64,000 bases of DNA from assembly GCF_963662255.1 (NCBI RefSeq), contig NW_026912169.1, forward strand, positions 1 to 64,000, read 5' to 3'. The position numbers and the translations under genes are program-made. The DNA comes from Cinclus cinclus. Its lineage: Eukaryota > Chordata > Aves > Passeriformes > Cinclidae. Numbering within the stretch: the first letter of the stretch is position 1; each line of letters opens with the position of its first letter. Positions 8,676 to 21,084 of the stretch are shown here, one piece after another. The notes under the pieces are model-generated. The model was not told where the DNA came from and ran no database searches. It saw only the letters and a program-made list of their open reading frames with translations.

Positions 8676-10054
8676 GGTGCCAGAAGGCAAGTTTCAGCAG
8701 GGCGTTCCGGGCGAGCTTAATGTGTAGCCGCAGTTGTTCTAGGCGAGATTGTAGCCGAGAAGCTTTCCGTCTCCATTCACGAGACAAGAAAAGCAGAAAG
8801 CAATGGTCTAGAGGGTTGTGAAGAAAAGTTCTCGTAGCGAGCTCGTTGCGGCAGAAGCGAAAGCCAGGAGCAGCGTGCTCACTGCGAGAAGTAGACGGCG
8901 CTTCGCCTCCTTGGGAAGGAAATGGCGTCTGGGCACGAACGGCAGTCAGCGAAGCTTCAGAACAGCAGGCTGTTCTGCTCAGCGTACGAGCCTGAAGTGA
9001 GTGGCAAGGGCTAAGGGGACAGTTCCAAGGCATCTAGCTTTCCTGCTAGCAATGCCATTTCTACCCTGCTGTGGAAAACATTGTCCTTTGCCCTTCTGCT
9101 CCGAGAGGCACAGAGCACCTCGGTAGACGCAGTGCAGAGGGAAAGGACACAGTATCCGAGGGAGCGTGGCGCCGCTTAGGCGGGCAAAGCAGAAAGGTGC
9201 CGCCCGGCACTGGCTTTGACTCCCTGAGCTTCCTTGCTAGGACAGCAGCTGCCGAAAGCTGGCAACTAGGCTGCCAGAGTGCAGAATGTAGGCGGTCTGG
9301 CACGCCTGCTTGCCGAAAGCCAGTATCAGCGAGACAGCGTGCTAGGCTCTGTTTCACAGCACCTTGGAGAACACGCCCTTGAAGAATGCCCTCTCTGCTC
9401 CGCAAAAGCTCTGCCACAGCGAAGGTGGAAGAAGAAGCCTGTGGCCACGGGCAGAGCTGGTCAACAGCTGCGCCTAACTTTCCCAAGCTGCGAGAGCATT
9501 CTCAGCCGAGTTCTGCTTTGACAGAGCTATTGCTGAACTTTTGCAGTCCCGGAGGCTGCTGAAACCAAGGCTGTGTTCTGCCTCTTCATTCTTGCCTTCC
9601 TGTGCTCCAGCGAGAAGTGAAGCTCTGGCACGGCATTCAGCTTTGCCGCCTCTCTGCACGGGAAGCACTAGACAGAACTAGTGTGCTTCGTGCATGCTCT
9701 CTCCTCGCTTTTATGGTCACTGCTCTGCTTTTTGCTTGGCAGCGTTCCAAGGGTCCACAGCATACCTCTTGCACAGCGAGAGGTGGCCGGCGAGGAATAC
9801 TTGCTGGCTTAAGTCGTTCCATGCTCAAGGCATTCATCAGAGCAGCACAATGCGGGAAAAGAGGGGGGAACATTGCAGGACAAATTTCTATGCTGGATCA
9901 TGATTGTCTGCGAGACAGCTCTTCGCAGCGCGAGTATTTGGCCAGGCTGAAATCAGCGCCACGGGAAGCCAATCTGACAAGCGGAGTGCAACGAGCGCGG
10001 CGATATGGGGCCACTTGGCAGGTGGCCGAAGAAAGACAGCTGCCCCGCGAATGG
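8676..10054. repeat. Satellite unit 5
   Basis: Sites: 144T/155T, 186A/AC, 266GG, 449T, 556T, 689T, 760A, 987G, 1363A. T at 8946 is shared only with unit 13 (19976). A private CG to CA change is at 9759. Confidence 0.95.
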
Positions 10055-11433
10055 GGTGCCAGAAGGCAAGTTTCAGCAGGGCGTTCCGGGCGAGCTTAAT
10101 GTGTAGCCGCAGTTGTTCTAGGCGAGATTGTAGCCGAGAAGCTTTCCGTCTCCATTCACGAGACAAGAAAAGCAGAAAGCAATGGTCTAGAGGGTTGAGA
10201 AGAAAAGTGCTCGTAGCGAGCTCGTTGCGGCAGAAGCGACAGCCAGGAGCAGCGTGCTCGGTGCGAGAAGTAGACGGCGCTTCGCCTCCTTGGGAAGGAA
10301 ATGGCGTCTGGGCACGAACGCCAGCCAGCGAAGCTTCAGAACAGCAGGCTGTTCTGCTCAGCGTACGAGCCTGAAGTGAGTGGCAAGGGCTAAGGGGACA
10401 GTTCCAAGGCATCTAGCTTTCCTGCTAGCAATGCCATTTCTACCCTGCTGTGGAAAAAAATGTCCTTTGCCCTTCTGCTCCGAGAGGCACAGAGCACCTC
10501 GGCAGACGCAGTGCAGAGGGAAAGGACACAGTATCCGAGGGAGCGGGACGCCGCTTAGGCGGGCAAAGCAGAAAGGTGCCGCCCGGCACTGGCTTTGACT
10601 CCCTGAGCTGCCTTGCTAGGACAGCAGCTGCCGAAAGCTGGCAACTAGGCTGCCAGAGTGCAGAATGTAGGCGGTCTGGCACGCCTGCTTGCCGAAAGCC
10701 AGTATCAGCGAGACAGCGTGCTAGGCTCTGTTTCACAGCACCTTGGAGAACACGCCCTTGAAGAATGCCCTCTCTGCTCCGCAAAAGCTCTGCCACAGCG
10801 AAGGTGGAAGAAGAAGCCTGTGGCCACGGGCAGAGCTGGTCAACAGCTGCGCCTAACTTTCCCAAGCTGCGAGAGCATTCTCAGCCGAGTTCTGCTTTGA
10901 CAGAGCTATTGCTGAACTTTTGCAGTCCCGGAGGCTGCTGAAACCAAGGCTGTGTTCTGCCTCTTCATTCTTGCCTTCCTGTGCTCCAGCGAGAAGTGAA
11001 GCTCTGGCACGGCATTCAGCTTTGCCGCCTCTCTGCACGGGAAGCACTAGACAGAACTAGTGTGCTTCGTGCATGCTCTCTCCTCGCTTTTATGGTCACT
11101 GCTCTGCTTTTTGCTTGGCAGCGTTCCAAGGGTCCACGGCATACCTCTTGCACAGCGAGAGGTGGCCGGCGAGGAATACTTGCTGGCTTAAGTCGTTCCA
11201 TGCTCAAGGCATTCATCAGAGCAGCACAATGCGGGAAAAGAGGGGGGAACATTGCAGGACAAATTTCTATGCTGGATCATGATTGTCTGCGAGACAGCTC
11301 TTCGCAGCGCGAGTATTTGGCCAGGCTGAAATCAGCGCCACGGGAAGCCAATCTGACAAGCGGAGTGCAACGAGCGCGGCGATATGGGGCCACTTGGCAG
11401 GTGGCCGAAGAAAGACGGCTGCCCCGCGAATGG
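10055..11433. repeat. Satellite unit 6
   Basis: Sites: 186C/GG, 266GC, 404A/406A, 492G/494A, 556G, 689T, 760A, 987G, 1363G. With unit 7 it forms a dimer repeated as units 8-9. Confidence 0.95.
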
Positions 11434-12812
11434 GGTGCCAGAAGGCAAGTTTCAGCAGGCCGTTCCGGGCGAGCTTAATGTGTAGCCGCAGTTGTTCTAG
11501 GCGAGATTGTAGCCGAGAAGCTTTCCGTCTCCATTCACGAGACAAGAAAAGCAGAAAGCAATGGTCTAGAGGGTTGAGAAGAAAAGTGCTCGTAGCGAGC
11601 TCGTTGCGGCAGAAGCGACAGCCAGGAGCAGCGTGCTCGGTGCGAGAAGTAGACGGCGCTTCGCCTCCTTGGGAAGGAAATCGCGTCTGGGCATGAACTC
11701 CAGCCAGCGAAGCTTCAGAACAGCAGGCTGTTCTGCTCAGCGTACGAGCCTGAAGTGAGTGGCAAGGGCTAAGGGGACAGTTCCAAGGCATCTAGCTTTC
11801 CTGCTAGCAATGCCATTTCTACCCTGCTGTGGAAAACATTGTCCTTTGCCCTTCTGCTCCGAGAGGCACAGAGCACCTCGGTAGACGCAGTGCAGAGGGA
11901 AAGGACACAGTATCCGAGGGAGCGTGGCGCCGCTTAGGCGGGCAAAGCAGAAAGGTGCCGCCCGGCACTGGCTTTGACTCCCTGAGCTGCCTTGCTAGGA
12001 CAGCAGCTGCCGAAAGCTGGCAACTAGGCTGCCAGAGTGCAGAATGTAGGCGGTCTGGCACGCCTGCTTGCCGAAAGCCAGTATCAGCGAGACAGCGTGC
12101 TAGGCTCTGTTTCACAGCACCTTGGAGAACACGCCCTTGAAGAATGCCCTCTCTGCTCCGCAAAAGCTCTGCCACAGCGAAGGTGGAAGAAGAAGCCTGT
12201 GGCCACGGGCAGAGCTGGTCAACAGCTGCGCCTAACTTTCCCAAGCTGCGAGAGCATTCTCAGCCGAGTTCTGCTTTGACAGAGCTATTGCTGAACTTTT
12301 GCAGTCCCGGAGGCTGCTGAAACCAAGGCTGTGTTCTGCCTCTTCATTCTTGCCTTCCTGTGCTCCAGCGAGAAGTGAAGCTCTGGCACGGCATTCAGCT
12401 TTGCCGCCTCTCTGCACGGGAAGCACTAGACAGAACTAGTGTGCTTCGTGCATGCTCTCTCCTCGCTTTTATGGTCACTGCTCTGCTTTTTGCTTGGCAG
12501 CGTTCCAAGGGTCCACGGCATACCTCTTGCACAGCGAGAGGTGGCCGGCGAGGAATACTTGCTGGCTTAAGTCGTTCCATGCTCAAGGCATTCATCAGAG
12601 CAGCACAATGCGGGAAAAGAGGGGGGAACATTGCAGGACAAATTTCTATGCTGGATCATGATTGTCTGCGAGACAGCTCTTCGCAGCGCGAGTATTTGGC
12701 CAGGCTGAAATCAGCGCCACGGGAAGCCAATCTGACAAGCGGAGTGCAACGAGCGCGGCGATATGGGGCCACTTGGCAGGTGGCCGAAGAAAGACAGCTG
12801 CCCCGCGAATGG
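11434..12812. repeat. Satellite unit 7
   Basis: Sites: 27C, 186C/GG, 249C, 266TC, 404C/406T, 449T, 492T/494G, 556G, 689T, 760A, 987G, 1363A. A private CG to TG change is at 11694. The 249C-266TC-449T set recurs in unit 9. Confidence 0.95.
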
Positions 12813-14191
12813 GGTGCCAGAAGGCAAGTTTCAGCAGGGCGTTCCGGGCGAGCTTAATGTGTAGCCGCAGTTGTTCTAGGCGAGATTGTAGCCGAGAAGC
12901 TTTCCGTCTCCATTCACGAGACAAGAAAAGCAGAAAGCAATGGTCTAGAGGGTTGAGAAGAAAAGTGCTCGTAGCGAGCTCGTTGCGGCAGAAGCGACAG
13001 CCAGGAGCAGCGTGCTCGGTGCGAGAAGTAGACGGCGCTTCGCCTCCTTGGGAAGGAAATGGCGTCTGGGCACGAACGGCAGCCAGCGAAGCTTCAGAAC
13101 AGCAGGCTGTTCTGCTCAGCGTACGAGCCTGAAGTGAGTGGCAAGGGCTAAGGGGACAGTTCCAAGGCATCTAGCTTTCCTGCTAGCAATGCCATTTCTA
13201 CCCTGCTGTGGAAAAAAATGTCCTTTGCCCTTCTGCTCCGAGAGGCACAGAGCACCTCGGCAGACGCAGTGCAGAGGGAAAGGACACAGTATCCGAGGGA
13301 GCGGGACGCCGCTTAGGCGGGCAAAGCAGAAAGGTGCCGCCCGGCACTGGCTTTGACTCCCTGAGCTGCCTTGCTAGGACAGCAGCTGCCGAAAGCTGGC
13401 AACTAGGCTGCCAGAGTGCAGAATGTAGGCGGTCTGGCACGCCTGCTTGCCGAAAGCCAGTATCAGCGAGACAGCGTGCTAGGCTCTGTTTCACAGCACC
13501 TTGGAGAACACGCCCTTGAAGAATGCCCTCTCTGCTCCGCAAAAGCTCTGCCACAGCGAAGGTGGAAGAAGAAGCCTGTGGCCACGGGCAGAGCTGGTCA
13601 ACAGCTGCGCCTAACTTTCCCAAGCTGCGAGAGCATTCTCAGCCGAGTTCTGCTTTGACAGAGCTATTGCTGAACTTTTGCAGTCCCGGAGGCTGCTGAA
13701 ACCAAGGCTGTGTTCTGCCTCTTCATTCTTGCCTTCCTGTGCTCCAGCGAGAAGTGAAGCTCTGGCACGGCATTCAGCTTTGCCGCCTCTCTGCACGGGA
13801 AGCACTAGACAGAACTAGTGTGCTTCGTGCATGCTCTCTCCTCGCTTTTATGGTCACTGCTCTGCTTTTTGCTTGGCAGCGTTCCAAGGGTCCACGGCAT
13901 ACCTCTTGCACAGCGAGAGGTGGCCGGCGAGGAATACTTGCTGGCTTAAGTCGTTCCATGCTCAAGGCATTCATCAGAGCAGCACAATGCGGGAAAAGAG
14001 GGGGGAACATTGCAGGACAAATTTCTATGCTGGATCATGATTGTCTGCGAGACAGCTCTTCGCAGCGCGAGTATTTGGCCAGGCTGAAATCAGCGCCACG
14101 GGAAGCCAATCTGACAAGCGGAGTGCAACGAGCGCGGCGATATGGGGCCACTTGGCAGGTGGCCGAAGAAAGACGGCTGCCCCGCGAATGG
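12813..14191. repeat. Satellite unit 8
   Basis: Sites: 186C/GG, 266GG, 404A/406A, 492G/494A, 556G, 689T, 760A, 987G, 1363G. It matches units 3 and 6 apart from one or two sites. Confidence 0.95.
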
Positions 14192-15570
14192 GGTGCCAGA
14201 AGGCAAGTTTCAGCAGGGCGTTCCGGGCGAGCTTAATGTGTAGCCGCAGTTGTTCTAGGCGAGATTGTAGCCGAGAAGCTTTCCGTCTCCATTCACGAGA
14301 CAAGAAAAGCAGAAAGCAATGGTCTAGAGGGTTGAGAAGAAAAGTGCTCGTAGCGAGCTCGTTGCGGCAGAAGCGACAGCCAGGAGCAGCGTGCTCGGTG
14401 CGAGAAGTAGACGGCGCTTCGCCTCCTTGGGAAGGAAATCGCGTCTGGGCACGAACTCCAGCCAGCGAAGCTTCAGAACAGCAGGCTGTTCTGCTCAGCG
14501 TACGAGCCTGAAGTGAGTGGCAAGGGCTAAGGGGACAGTTCCAAGGCATCTAGCTTTCCTGCTAGCAATGCCATTTCTACCCTGCTGTGGAAAACATTGT
14601 CCTTTGCCCTTCTGCTCCGAGAGGCACAGAGCACCTCGGTAGACGCAGTGCAGAGGGAAAGGACACAGTATCCGAGGGAGCGTGGCGCCGCTTAGGCGGG
14701 CAAAGCAGAAAGGTGCCGCCCGGCACTGGCTTTGACTCCCTGAGCTGCCTTGCTAGGACAGCAGCTGCCGAAAGCTGGCAACTAGGCTGCCAGAGTGCAG
14801 AATGTAGGCGGTCTGGCACGCCTGCTTGCCGAAAGCCAGTATCAGCGAGACAGCGTGCTAGGCTCTGTTTCACAGCACCTTGGAGAACACGCCCTTGAAG
14901 AATGCCCTCTCTGCTCCGCAAAAGCTCTGCCACAGCGAAGGTGGAAGAAGAAGCCTGTGGCCACGGGCAGAGCTGGTCAACAGCTGCGCCTAACTTTCCC
15001 AAGCTGCGAGAGCATTCTCAGCCGAGTTCTGCTTTGACAGAGCTATTGCTGAACTTTTGCAGTCCCGGAGGCTGCTGAAACCAAGGCTGTGTTCTGCCTC
15101 TTCATTCTTGCCTTCCTGTGCTCCAGCGAGAAGTGAAGCTCTGGCACGGCATTCAGCTTTGCCGCCTCTCTGCACGGAAAGCACTAGACAGAACTAGTGT
15201 GCTTCGTGCATGCTCTCTCCTCGCTTTTATGGTCACTGCTCTGCTTTTTGCTTGGCAGCGTTCCAAGGGTCCACGGCATACCTCTTGCACAGCGAGAGGT
15301 GGCCGGCGAGGAATACTTGCTGGCTTAAGTCGTTCCATGCTCAAGGCATTCATCAGAGCAGCACAATGCGGGAAAAGAGGGGGGAACATTGCAGGACAAA
15401 TTTCTATGCTGGATCATGATTGTCTGCGAGACAGCTCTTCGCAGCGCGAGTATTTGGCCAGGCTGAAATCAGCGCCATGGGAAGCCAATCTGACAAGCGG
15501 AGTGCAACGAGCGCGGCGATATGGGGCCACTTGGCAGGTGGCCGAAGAAAGACGGCTGCCCCGCGAATGT
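14192..15570. repeat. Satellite unit 9
   Basis: Sites: 186C/GG, 249C, 266TC, 404C/406T, 449T, 492T/494G, 556G, 689T, 760A, 987A, 1379T. A private CG to TG change is at 15478. It is the partner of unit 8 in the second copy of the 6-7 dimer. Confidence 0.95.
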
Positions 15571-16949
15571 GGTGCCACAAGGCAAGTTTCAGCAGGACGT
15601 TCCGGGCGAGCTTAATGTGTAGCCGCAGTTGTTCTAGGCGAGATTGTAGCCGAGAAGCTTTCCGTCTCCATTCACGAGACAAGAAAAGCAGAACGCAATG
15701 GTCTAGAGGGTTGAGAAGAAAAGTGCTCGTAGCGAGCTCGTTGCGGCAGAAGCGAAAGCCAGGAGCAGCGTGCTCGCTGCGAGAAGTAGACGGCGCTTCG
15801 CCTCCTTGGGAAGGAAATGGCGTCTGGGCACGAACGGCAGCCAGCGAAGCTTCAGAACAGCAGGCTGTTCTGCTCAGCGTACGAGCCTGAAGTGAGTGGC
15901 AAGGGCTAAGGGGACAGTTCCAAGGCATCTAGCTTTCCTGCTAGCAATGCCATTTCTACCCTGCTGTGGAAAACATTGTCCTTTGCCCTTCTGCTCCGAG
16001 AGGCACAGAGCACCTCGGCAGACGCAGTGCAGAGGGAAAGGACACAGTATCCGAGGGAGCGTGACGCCGCTTAGGCGGGCAAAGCAGAAAGGTGCCGCCC
16101 GGCACTGGCTTTGACTCCCTGAGCTTCCTTGCTAGGACAGCAGCTGCCGAAAGCTGGCAACTAGGCTGCCAGAGTGCAGAATGTAGGCGGTCTGGCACGC
16201 CTGCTTGCCGAAAGCCAGTATCAGCGAGACAGCGTGCTAGGCTCTGTTTCACAGCACCCTGGAGAACACGCCCTTGAAGAATGCCCTCACTGCTCCGCAA
16301 AAGCTCTGCCACAGTGAAGGTGGAAGAAGCATCCTGTGGCCACGGGCAGAGCTGGTCAACAGCTGCGCCTAACTTTCCCAAGCTGCGAGAGCATTCTCAG
16401 CCGAGTTCTGCTTTGACAGAGCTATTGCTGAACTTTTGCAGTCCCGGAGGCTGCTGAAACCAAGGCTGTGTTCTGCCTCTTCATTCTTGCCTTCCTGTGC
16501 TCCAGCGAGAAGTGAAGCTCTGGCACGGCATTCAGCTTTGCCGCCTCTCTGCACGGAAAGCACTAGACAGAACTAGTGTGCTTCGTGCATGCTCTCTCCT
16601 CGCTTTTATGGTCTCTGCTCTGCTTTTTGCTTGGCAGCGTTCCAAGGGTCCACGGCTTACCTCTTGCACAGCGAGAGGTGGCCGGCGAGGAATACTTGCT
16701 GGCTTAAGTCGTTCCATGCTCAAGGCATTCATCAGAGCAGCACAATGCGGGAAAAGAGGGGGGAACATTGCAGGACAAATTTCTATGCTGGATCATGATT
16801 GTCTGCGAGACAGCTCTTCGCAGCGCGAGTATTTGGCCAGGCTGAAATCAGCGCCACGGGAAGCCAATCTGACAAGCGGAGTGCAACGAGCGCGGCGATA
16901 TGGGGCCACTTGGCAGGTGGCCGAAGAAAGACGGCTGCCCCGCGAATGG
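15571..16949. repeat. Satellite unit 10
   Basis: Sites: 27A, 124C, 186A/GC, 266GG, 404C/406T, 492T/494A, 556T, 689C, 719A, 745T, T at offset 762, 987A, 1044T (16614), 1087T. Its left part matches unit 19; its right part matches units 4 and 12. Confidence 0.95.
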
Positions 16950-18326
16950 GGTGCCAGAAGGCAAGTTTCAGCAGGGCGTTCCGGGCGAGCTTAATGTGTA
17001 GCCGCAGTTGTTCTAGGCGAGATTGTAGCCGAGAAGCTTTCCGTCTCCATTCACGAGACAAGAAAAGCAGAAAGCAATGGTCTAGAGGGTTGTGAAGAAA
17101 AGTTCTCGTAGCGAGCTCGTTGCGGCAGAAGCGAAAGCCAGGAGCAGCGTGCTCGCTGCGAGAAGTAGACGGCGCTTCGCCTCCTTGGGAAGGAAATGGC
17201 GTCTGGGCACGAACGCCAGCCAGCGAAGCTTCAGAACAGCAGGCTGTTCTGCTCAGCGTACGAGCCTGAAGTGAGTGGCAAGGGCTAAGGGGACAGTTCC
17301 AAGGCATCTAGCTTTCCTGCTAGCAATGCCATTTCTACCCTGCTGTGGAAAACATTGTCCTTTGCCCTTCTGCTCCGAGAGGCACAGAGCACCTCGGCAG
17401 ACGCAGTGCAGAGGGAAAGGACACAGTATCCGAGGGAGCGTGGCGCCGCTTAGGCGGGCAAAGCAGAAAGGTGCCGCCCGGCACTGGCTTTGACTCCCTG
17501 AGCTGCCTTGCTAGGACAGCAGCTGCCGAAAGCTGGCAACTAGGCTGCCAGAGTGCAGAATGTAGGCGGTCTGGCACGCCTGCTTGCCGAAAGCCAGTAT
17601 CAGCGAGACAGCGTGCTAGGCTCTGTTTCACAGCACCCTGGAGAACACGCACTTGAAGAATGCCCTCTCTGCTCCGCAAAAGCTCTGCCACAGCGAAGGT
17701 GGAAGAAGCAGCCTGTGGCCACGGGCAGAGCTGGTCAACAGCTGCGCCTAACTTTCCCAAGCTGCGAGAGCATTCTCAGCCGAGTTCTGCTTTGACAGAG
17801 CTATTGCTGAACTTTTGCAGTCCCGGAGGCTGCTGAAACCAAGGCTGTGTTCTGCCTCTTCATTCTTGCCTTCCTGTGCTCCAGCGAGAAGTGAAGCTCT
17901 GGCACGGCATTCAGCTTTGCCGCCTCTGCACGGGAAGCACTAGACAGAACTAGTGTGCTTCGTGCATGCTCTCTCCTCGCTTTTATGGTCACTGCTCTGC
18001 TTTTTGCTTGGCAGCGTTCCAAGGGTCCACGGCATACCTCTTGCACAGCGAGAGGTGGCCGGCGAGGAATACTTGCTGGCTTAAGTCGTTCCATGCTCAA
18101 GGCATTCATCAGAGCAGCACAATGCGGGAAAAGAGGGGGGAACATTGCAGGACAAATTTCTATGCTGGATCATGATTGTCTGCGAGACAGCTCTTCGCAG
18201 CGCGAGTATTTGGCCAGGCTGAAATCAGCGCCACGGGAAGCCAATCTGACAAGCGGAGTGCAACGAGCGCGGCGATATGGGGCCACTTGGCAGGTGGCCG
18301 AAGAAAGACGGCTGCCCCGCGAATGG
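16950..18326. repeat. Satellite unit 11, the only 1377-bp unit
   Basis: Sites: 144T/155T, 186A/GC, 266GC, 404C/406T, 492T/494G, 556G, 689C, 702A, 987G. CCTCTCTGC is reduced to CCTCTGC near 17923-17927, a loss of one CT step. All later units are shifted by 2 bp. Its core matches unit 19, which lacks the deletion. Confidence 0.96.
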
Positions 18327-19705
18327 GGTGCCAGAAGGCAAGTTTCAGCAGGGCGTTCCGGGTGACCTTAATGTGTAGCCGCAGTTGTTCTAGGCGAGAT
18401 TGTAGCCGAGAAGCTTTCCGTCTCCATTCACGAGACAAGAAAAGCAGAAAGCAATGGTCTAGAGGGTTGAGAAGAAAAGTGCTCGTAGCGAGCTCGTTGC
18501 GGCAGAAGCGACAGCCAGGAGCAGCGTGCTCGGTGCGAGAAGTAGACGGCGCTTCGCCTCCTTGGGAAGGAAATGGCGTCTGGGCACGAACGCCAGCCAG
18601 CGAAGCTTCAGAACAGCAGGCTGTTCTGCTCAGCGTACGAGCCTGAAGTGAGTGGCAAGGGCTAAGGGGACAGTTCCAAGGCATCTAGCTTTCCTGCTAG
18701 CAATGCCATTTCTACCCTGCTGTGGAAAACATTGTCCTTTGCCCTTCTGCTCCGAGAGGCACAGAGCACCTCGGCAGACGCAGTGCAGAGGGAAAGGACA
18801 CAGTATCCGAGGGAGCGTGACGCCGCTTAGGCGGGCAAAGCAGAAAGGTGCCGCCCGGCACTGGCTTTGACTCCCTGAGCTTCCTTGCTAGGACAGCAGC
18901 TGCCGAAAGCTGGCAACTAGGCTGCCAGAGTGCAGAATGTAGGCGGTCTGGCACGCCTGCTTGCCGAAAGCCAGTATCAGCGAGACAGCGTGCTAGGCTC
19001 TGTTTCACAGCACCCTGGAGAACACGCCCTTGAAGAATGCCCTCACTGCTCCGCAAAAGCTCTGCCACAGTGAAGGTGGAAGAAGCAGCCTGTGGCCACG
19101 GGCAGAGCTGGTCAACAGCTGCGCCTAACTTTCCCAAGCTGCGAGAGCATTCTCAGCCGAGTTCTGCTTTGACAGAGCTATTGCTGAACTTTTGCAGTCC
19201 CGGAGGCTGCTGAAACCAAGGCTGTGTTCTGCCTCTTCATTCTTGCCTTCCTGTGCTCCAGCGAGAAGTGAAGCTCTGGCACGGCATTCAGCTTTGCCGC
19301 CTCTCTGCACGGAAAGCACTAGACAGAACTAGTGTGCTTCGTGCATGCTCTCTCCTCGCTTTTATGGTCTCTGCTCTGCTTTTTGCTTGGCAGCGTTCCA
19401 AGGGTCCACGGCTTACCTCTTGCACAGCGAGAGGTGGCCGGCGAGGAATACTTGCTGGCTTAAGTCGTTCCATGCTCAAGGCATTCATCAGAGCAGCACA
19501 ATGCGGGAAAAGAGGGGGGAACATTGCAGGACAAATTTCTATGCTGGATCATGATTGTCTGCGAGACAGCTCTTCGCAGCGCGAGTATTTGGCCAGGCTG
19601 AAATCAGCGCCACGGGAAGCCAATCTGACAAGCGGAGTGCAACGAGCGCGGCGATATGGGGCCACTTGGCAGGTGGCCGAAGAAAGACGGCTGCCCCGCG
19701 AATGG
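18327..19705. repeat. Satellite unit 12
   Basis: Sites: 186C/GG, 266GC, 404C/406T, 492T/494A, 556T, 689C, 719A, 745T, 987A, 1044T (19370), 1087T. GGTGACC at 18361-18367 replaces the usual GGCGAGC; unit 20 shares the second of the two changes. It is close to unit 4. Confidence 0.95.
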
Positions 19706-21084
19706 GGTGCCAGAAGGCAAGTTTCAGCAGGGCGTTCCGGGCGAGCTTAATGTGTAGCCGCAGTTGTTCTAGGCGAGATTGTAGCCGAGAAGCTTTCCGT
19801 CTCCATTCACGAGACAAGAAAAGCAGAAAGCAATGGTCTAGAGGGTTGTGAAGAAAAGTTCTCGTAGCGAGCTCGTTGCGGCAGAAGCGAAAGCCAGGAG
19901 CAGCGTGCTCACTGCGAGAAGTAGACGGCGCTTCGCCTCCTTGGGAAGGAAATGGCGTCTGGGCACGAACGGCAGTCAGCGAAGCTTCAGAACAGCAGGC
20001 TGTTCTGCTCAGCGTACGAGCCTGAAGTGAGTGGCAAGGGCTAAGGGGACAGTTCCAAGGCATCTAGCTTTCCTGCTAGCAATGCCATTTCTACCCTGCT
20101 GTGGAAAACATTGTCCTTTGCCCTTCTGCTCCGAGAGGCACAGAGCACCTCGGTAGACGCAGTGCAGAGGGAAAGGACACAGTATCCGAGGGAGCGTGGC
20201 GCCGCTTAGGCGGGCAAAGCAGAAAGGTGCCGCCCGGCACTGGCTTTGACTCCCTGAGCTTCCTTGCTAGGACAGCAGCTGCCGAAAGCTGGCAACTAGG
20301 CTGCCAGAGTGCAGAATGTAGGCGGTCTGGCACGCCTGCTTGCCGAAAGCCAGTATCAGCGAGACAGCGTGCTAGGCTCTGTTTCACAGCACCTTGGAGA
20401 ACACGCCCTTGAAGAATGCCCTCTCTGCTCCGCAAAAGCTCTGCCACAGCGAAGGTGGAAGAAGAAGCCTGTGGCCACGGGCAGAGCTGGTCAACAGCTG
20501 CGCCTAACTTTCCCAAGCTGCGAGAGCATTCTCAGCCGAGTTCTGCTTTGACAGAGCTATTGCTGAACTTTTGCAGTCCCGGAGGCTGCTGAAACCAAGG
20601 CTGTGTTCTGCCTCTTCATTCTTGCCTTCCTGTGCTCCAGCGAGAAGTGAAGCTCTGGCACGGCATTCAGCTTTGCCGCCTCTCTGCACGGGAAGCACTA
20701 GACAGAACTAGTGTGCTTCGTGCATGCTCTCTCCTCGCTTTTATGGTCACTGCTCTGCTTTTTGCTTGGCAGCGTTCCAAGGGTCCACGGCATACCTCTT
20801 GCACAGCGAGAGGTGGCCGGCGAGGAATACTTGCTGGCTTAAGTCGTTCCATGCTCAAGGCATTCATCAGAGCAGCACAATGCGGGAAAAGAGGGGGGAA
20901 CATTGCAGGACAAATTTCTATGCTGGATCATGATTGTCTGCGAGACAGCTCTTCGCAGCGCGAGTATTTGGCCAGGCTGAAATCAGCGCCACGGGAAGCC
21001 AATCTGACAAGCGGAGTGCAACGAGCGCGGCGATATGGGGCCACTTGGCAGGTGGCCGAAGAAAGACGGCTGCCCCGCGAATGG
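19706..21084. repeat. Satellite unit 13
   Basis: Sites: 144T/155T, 186A/AC, 266GG, 449T, 556T, 689T, 760A, 987G, 1363G. T at 19976 is shared only with unit 5, 11,030 bp upstream. Confidence 0.95.
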
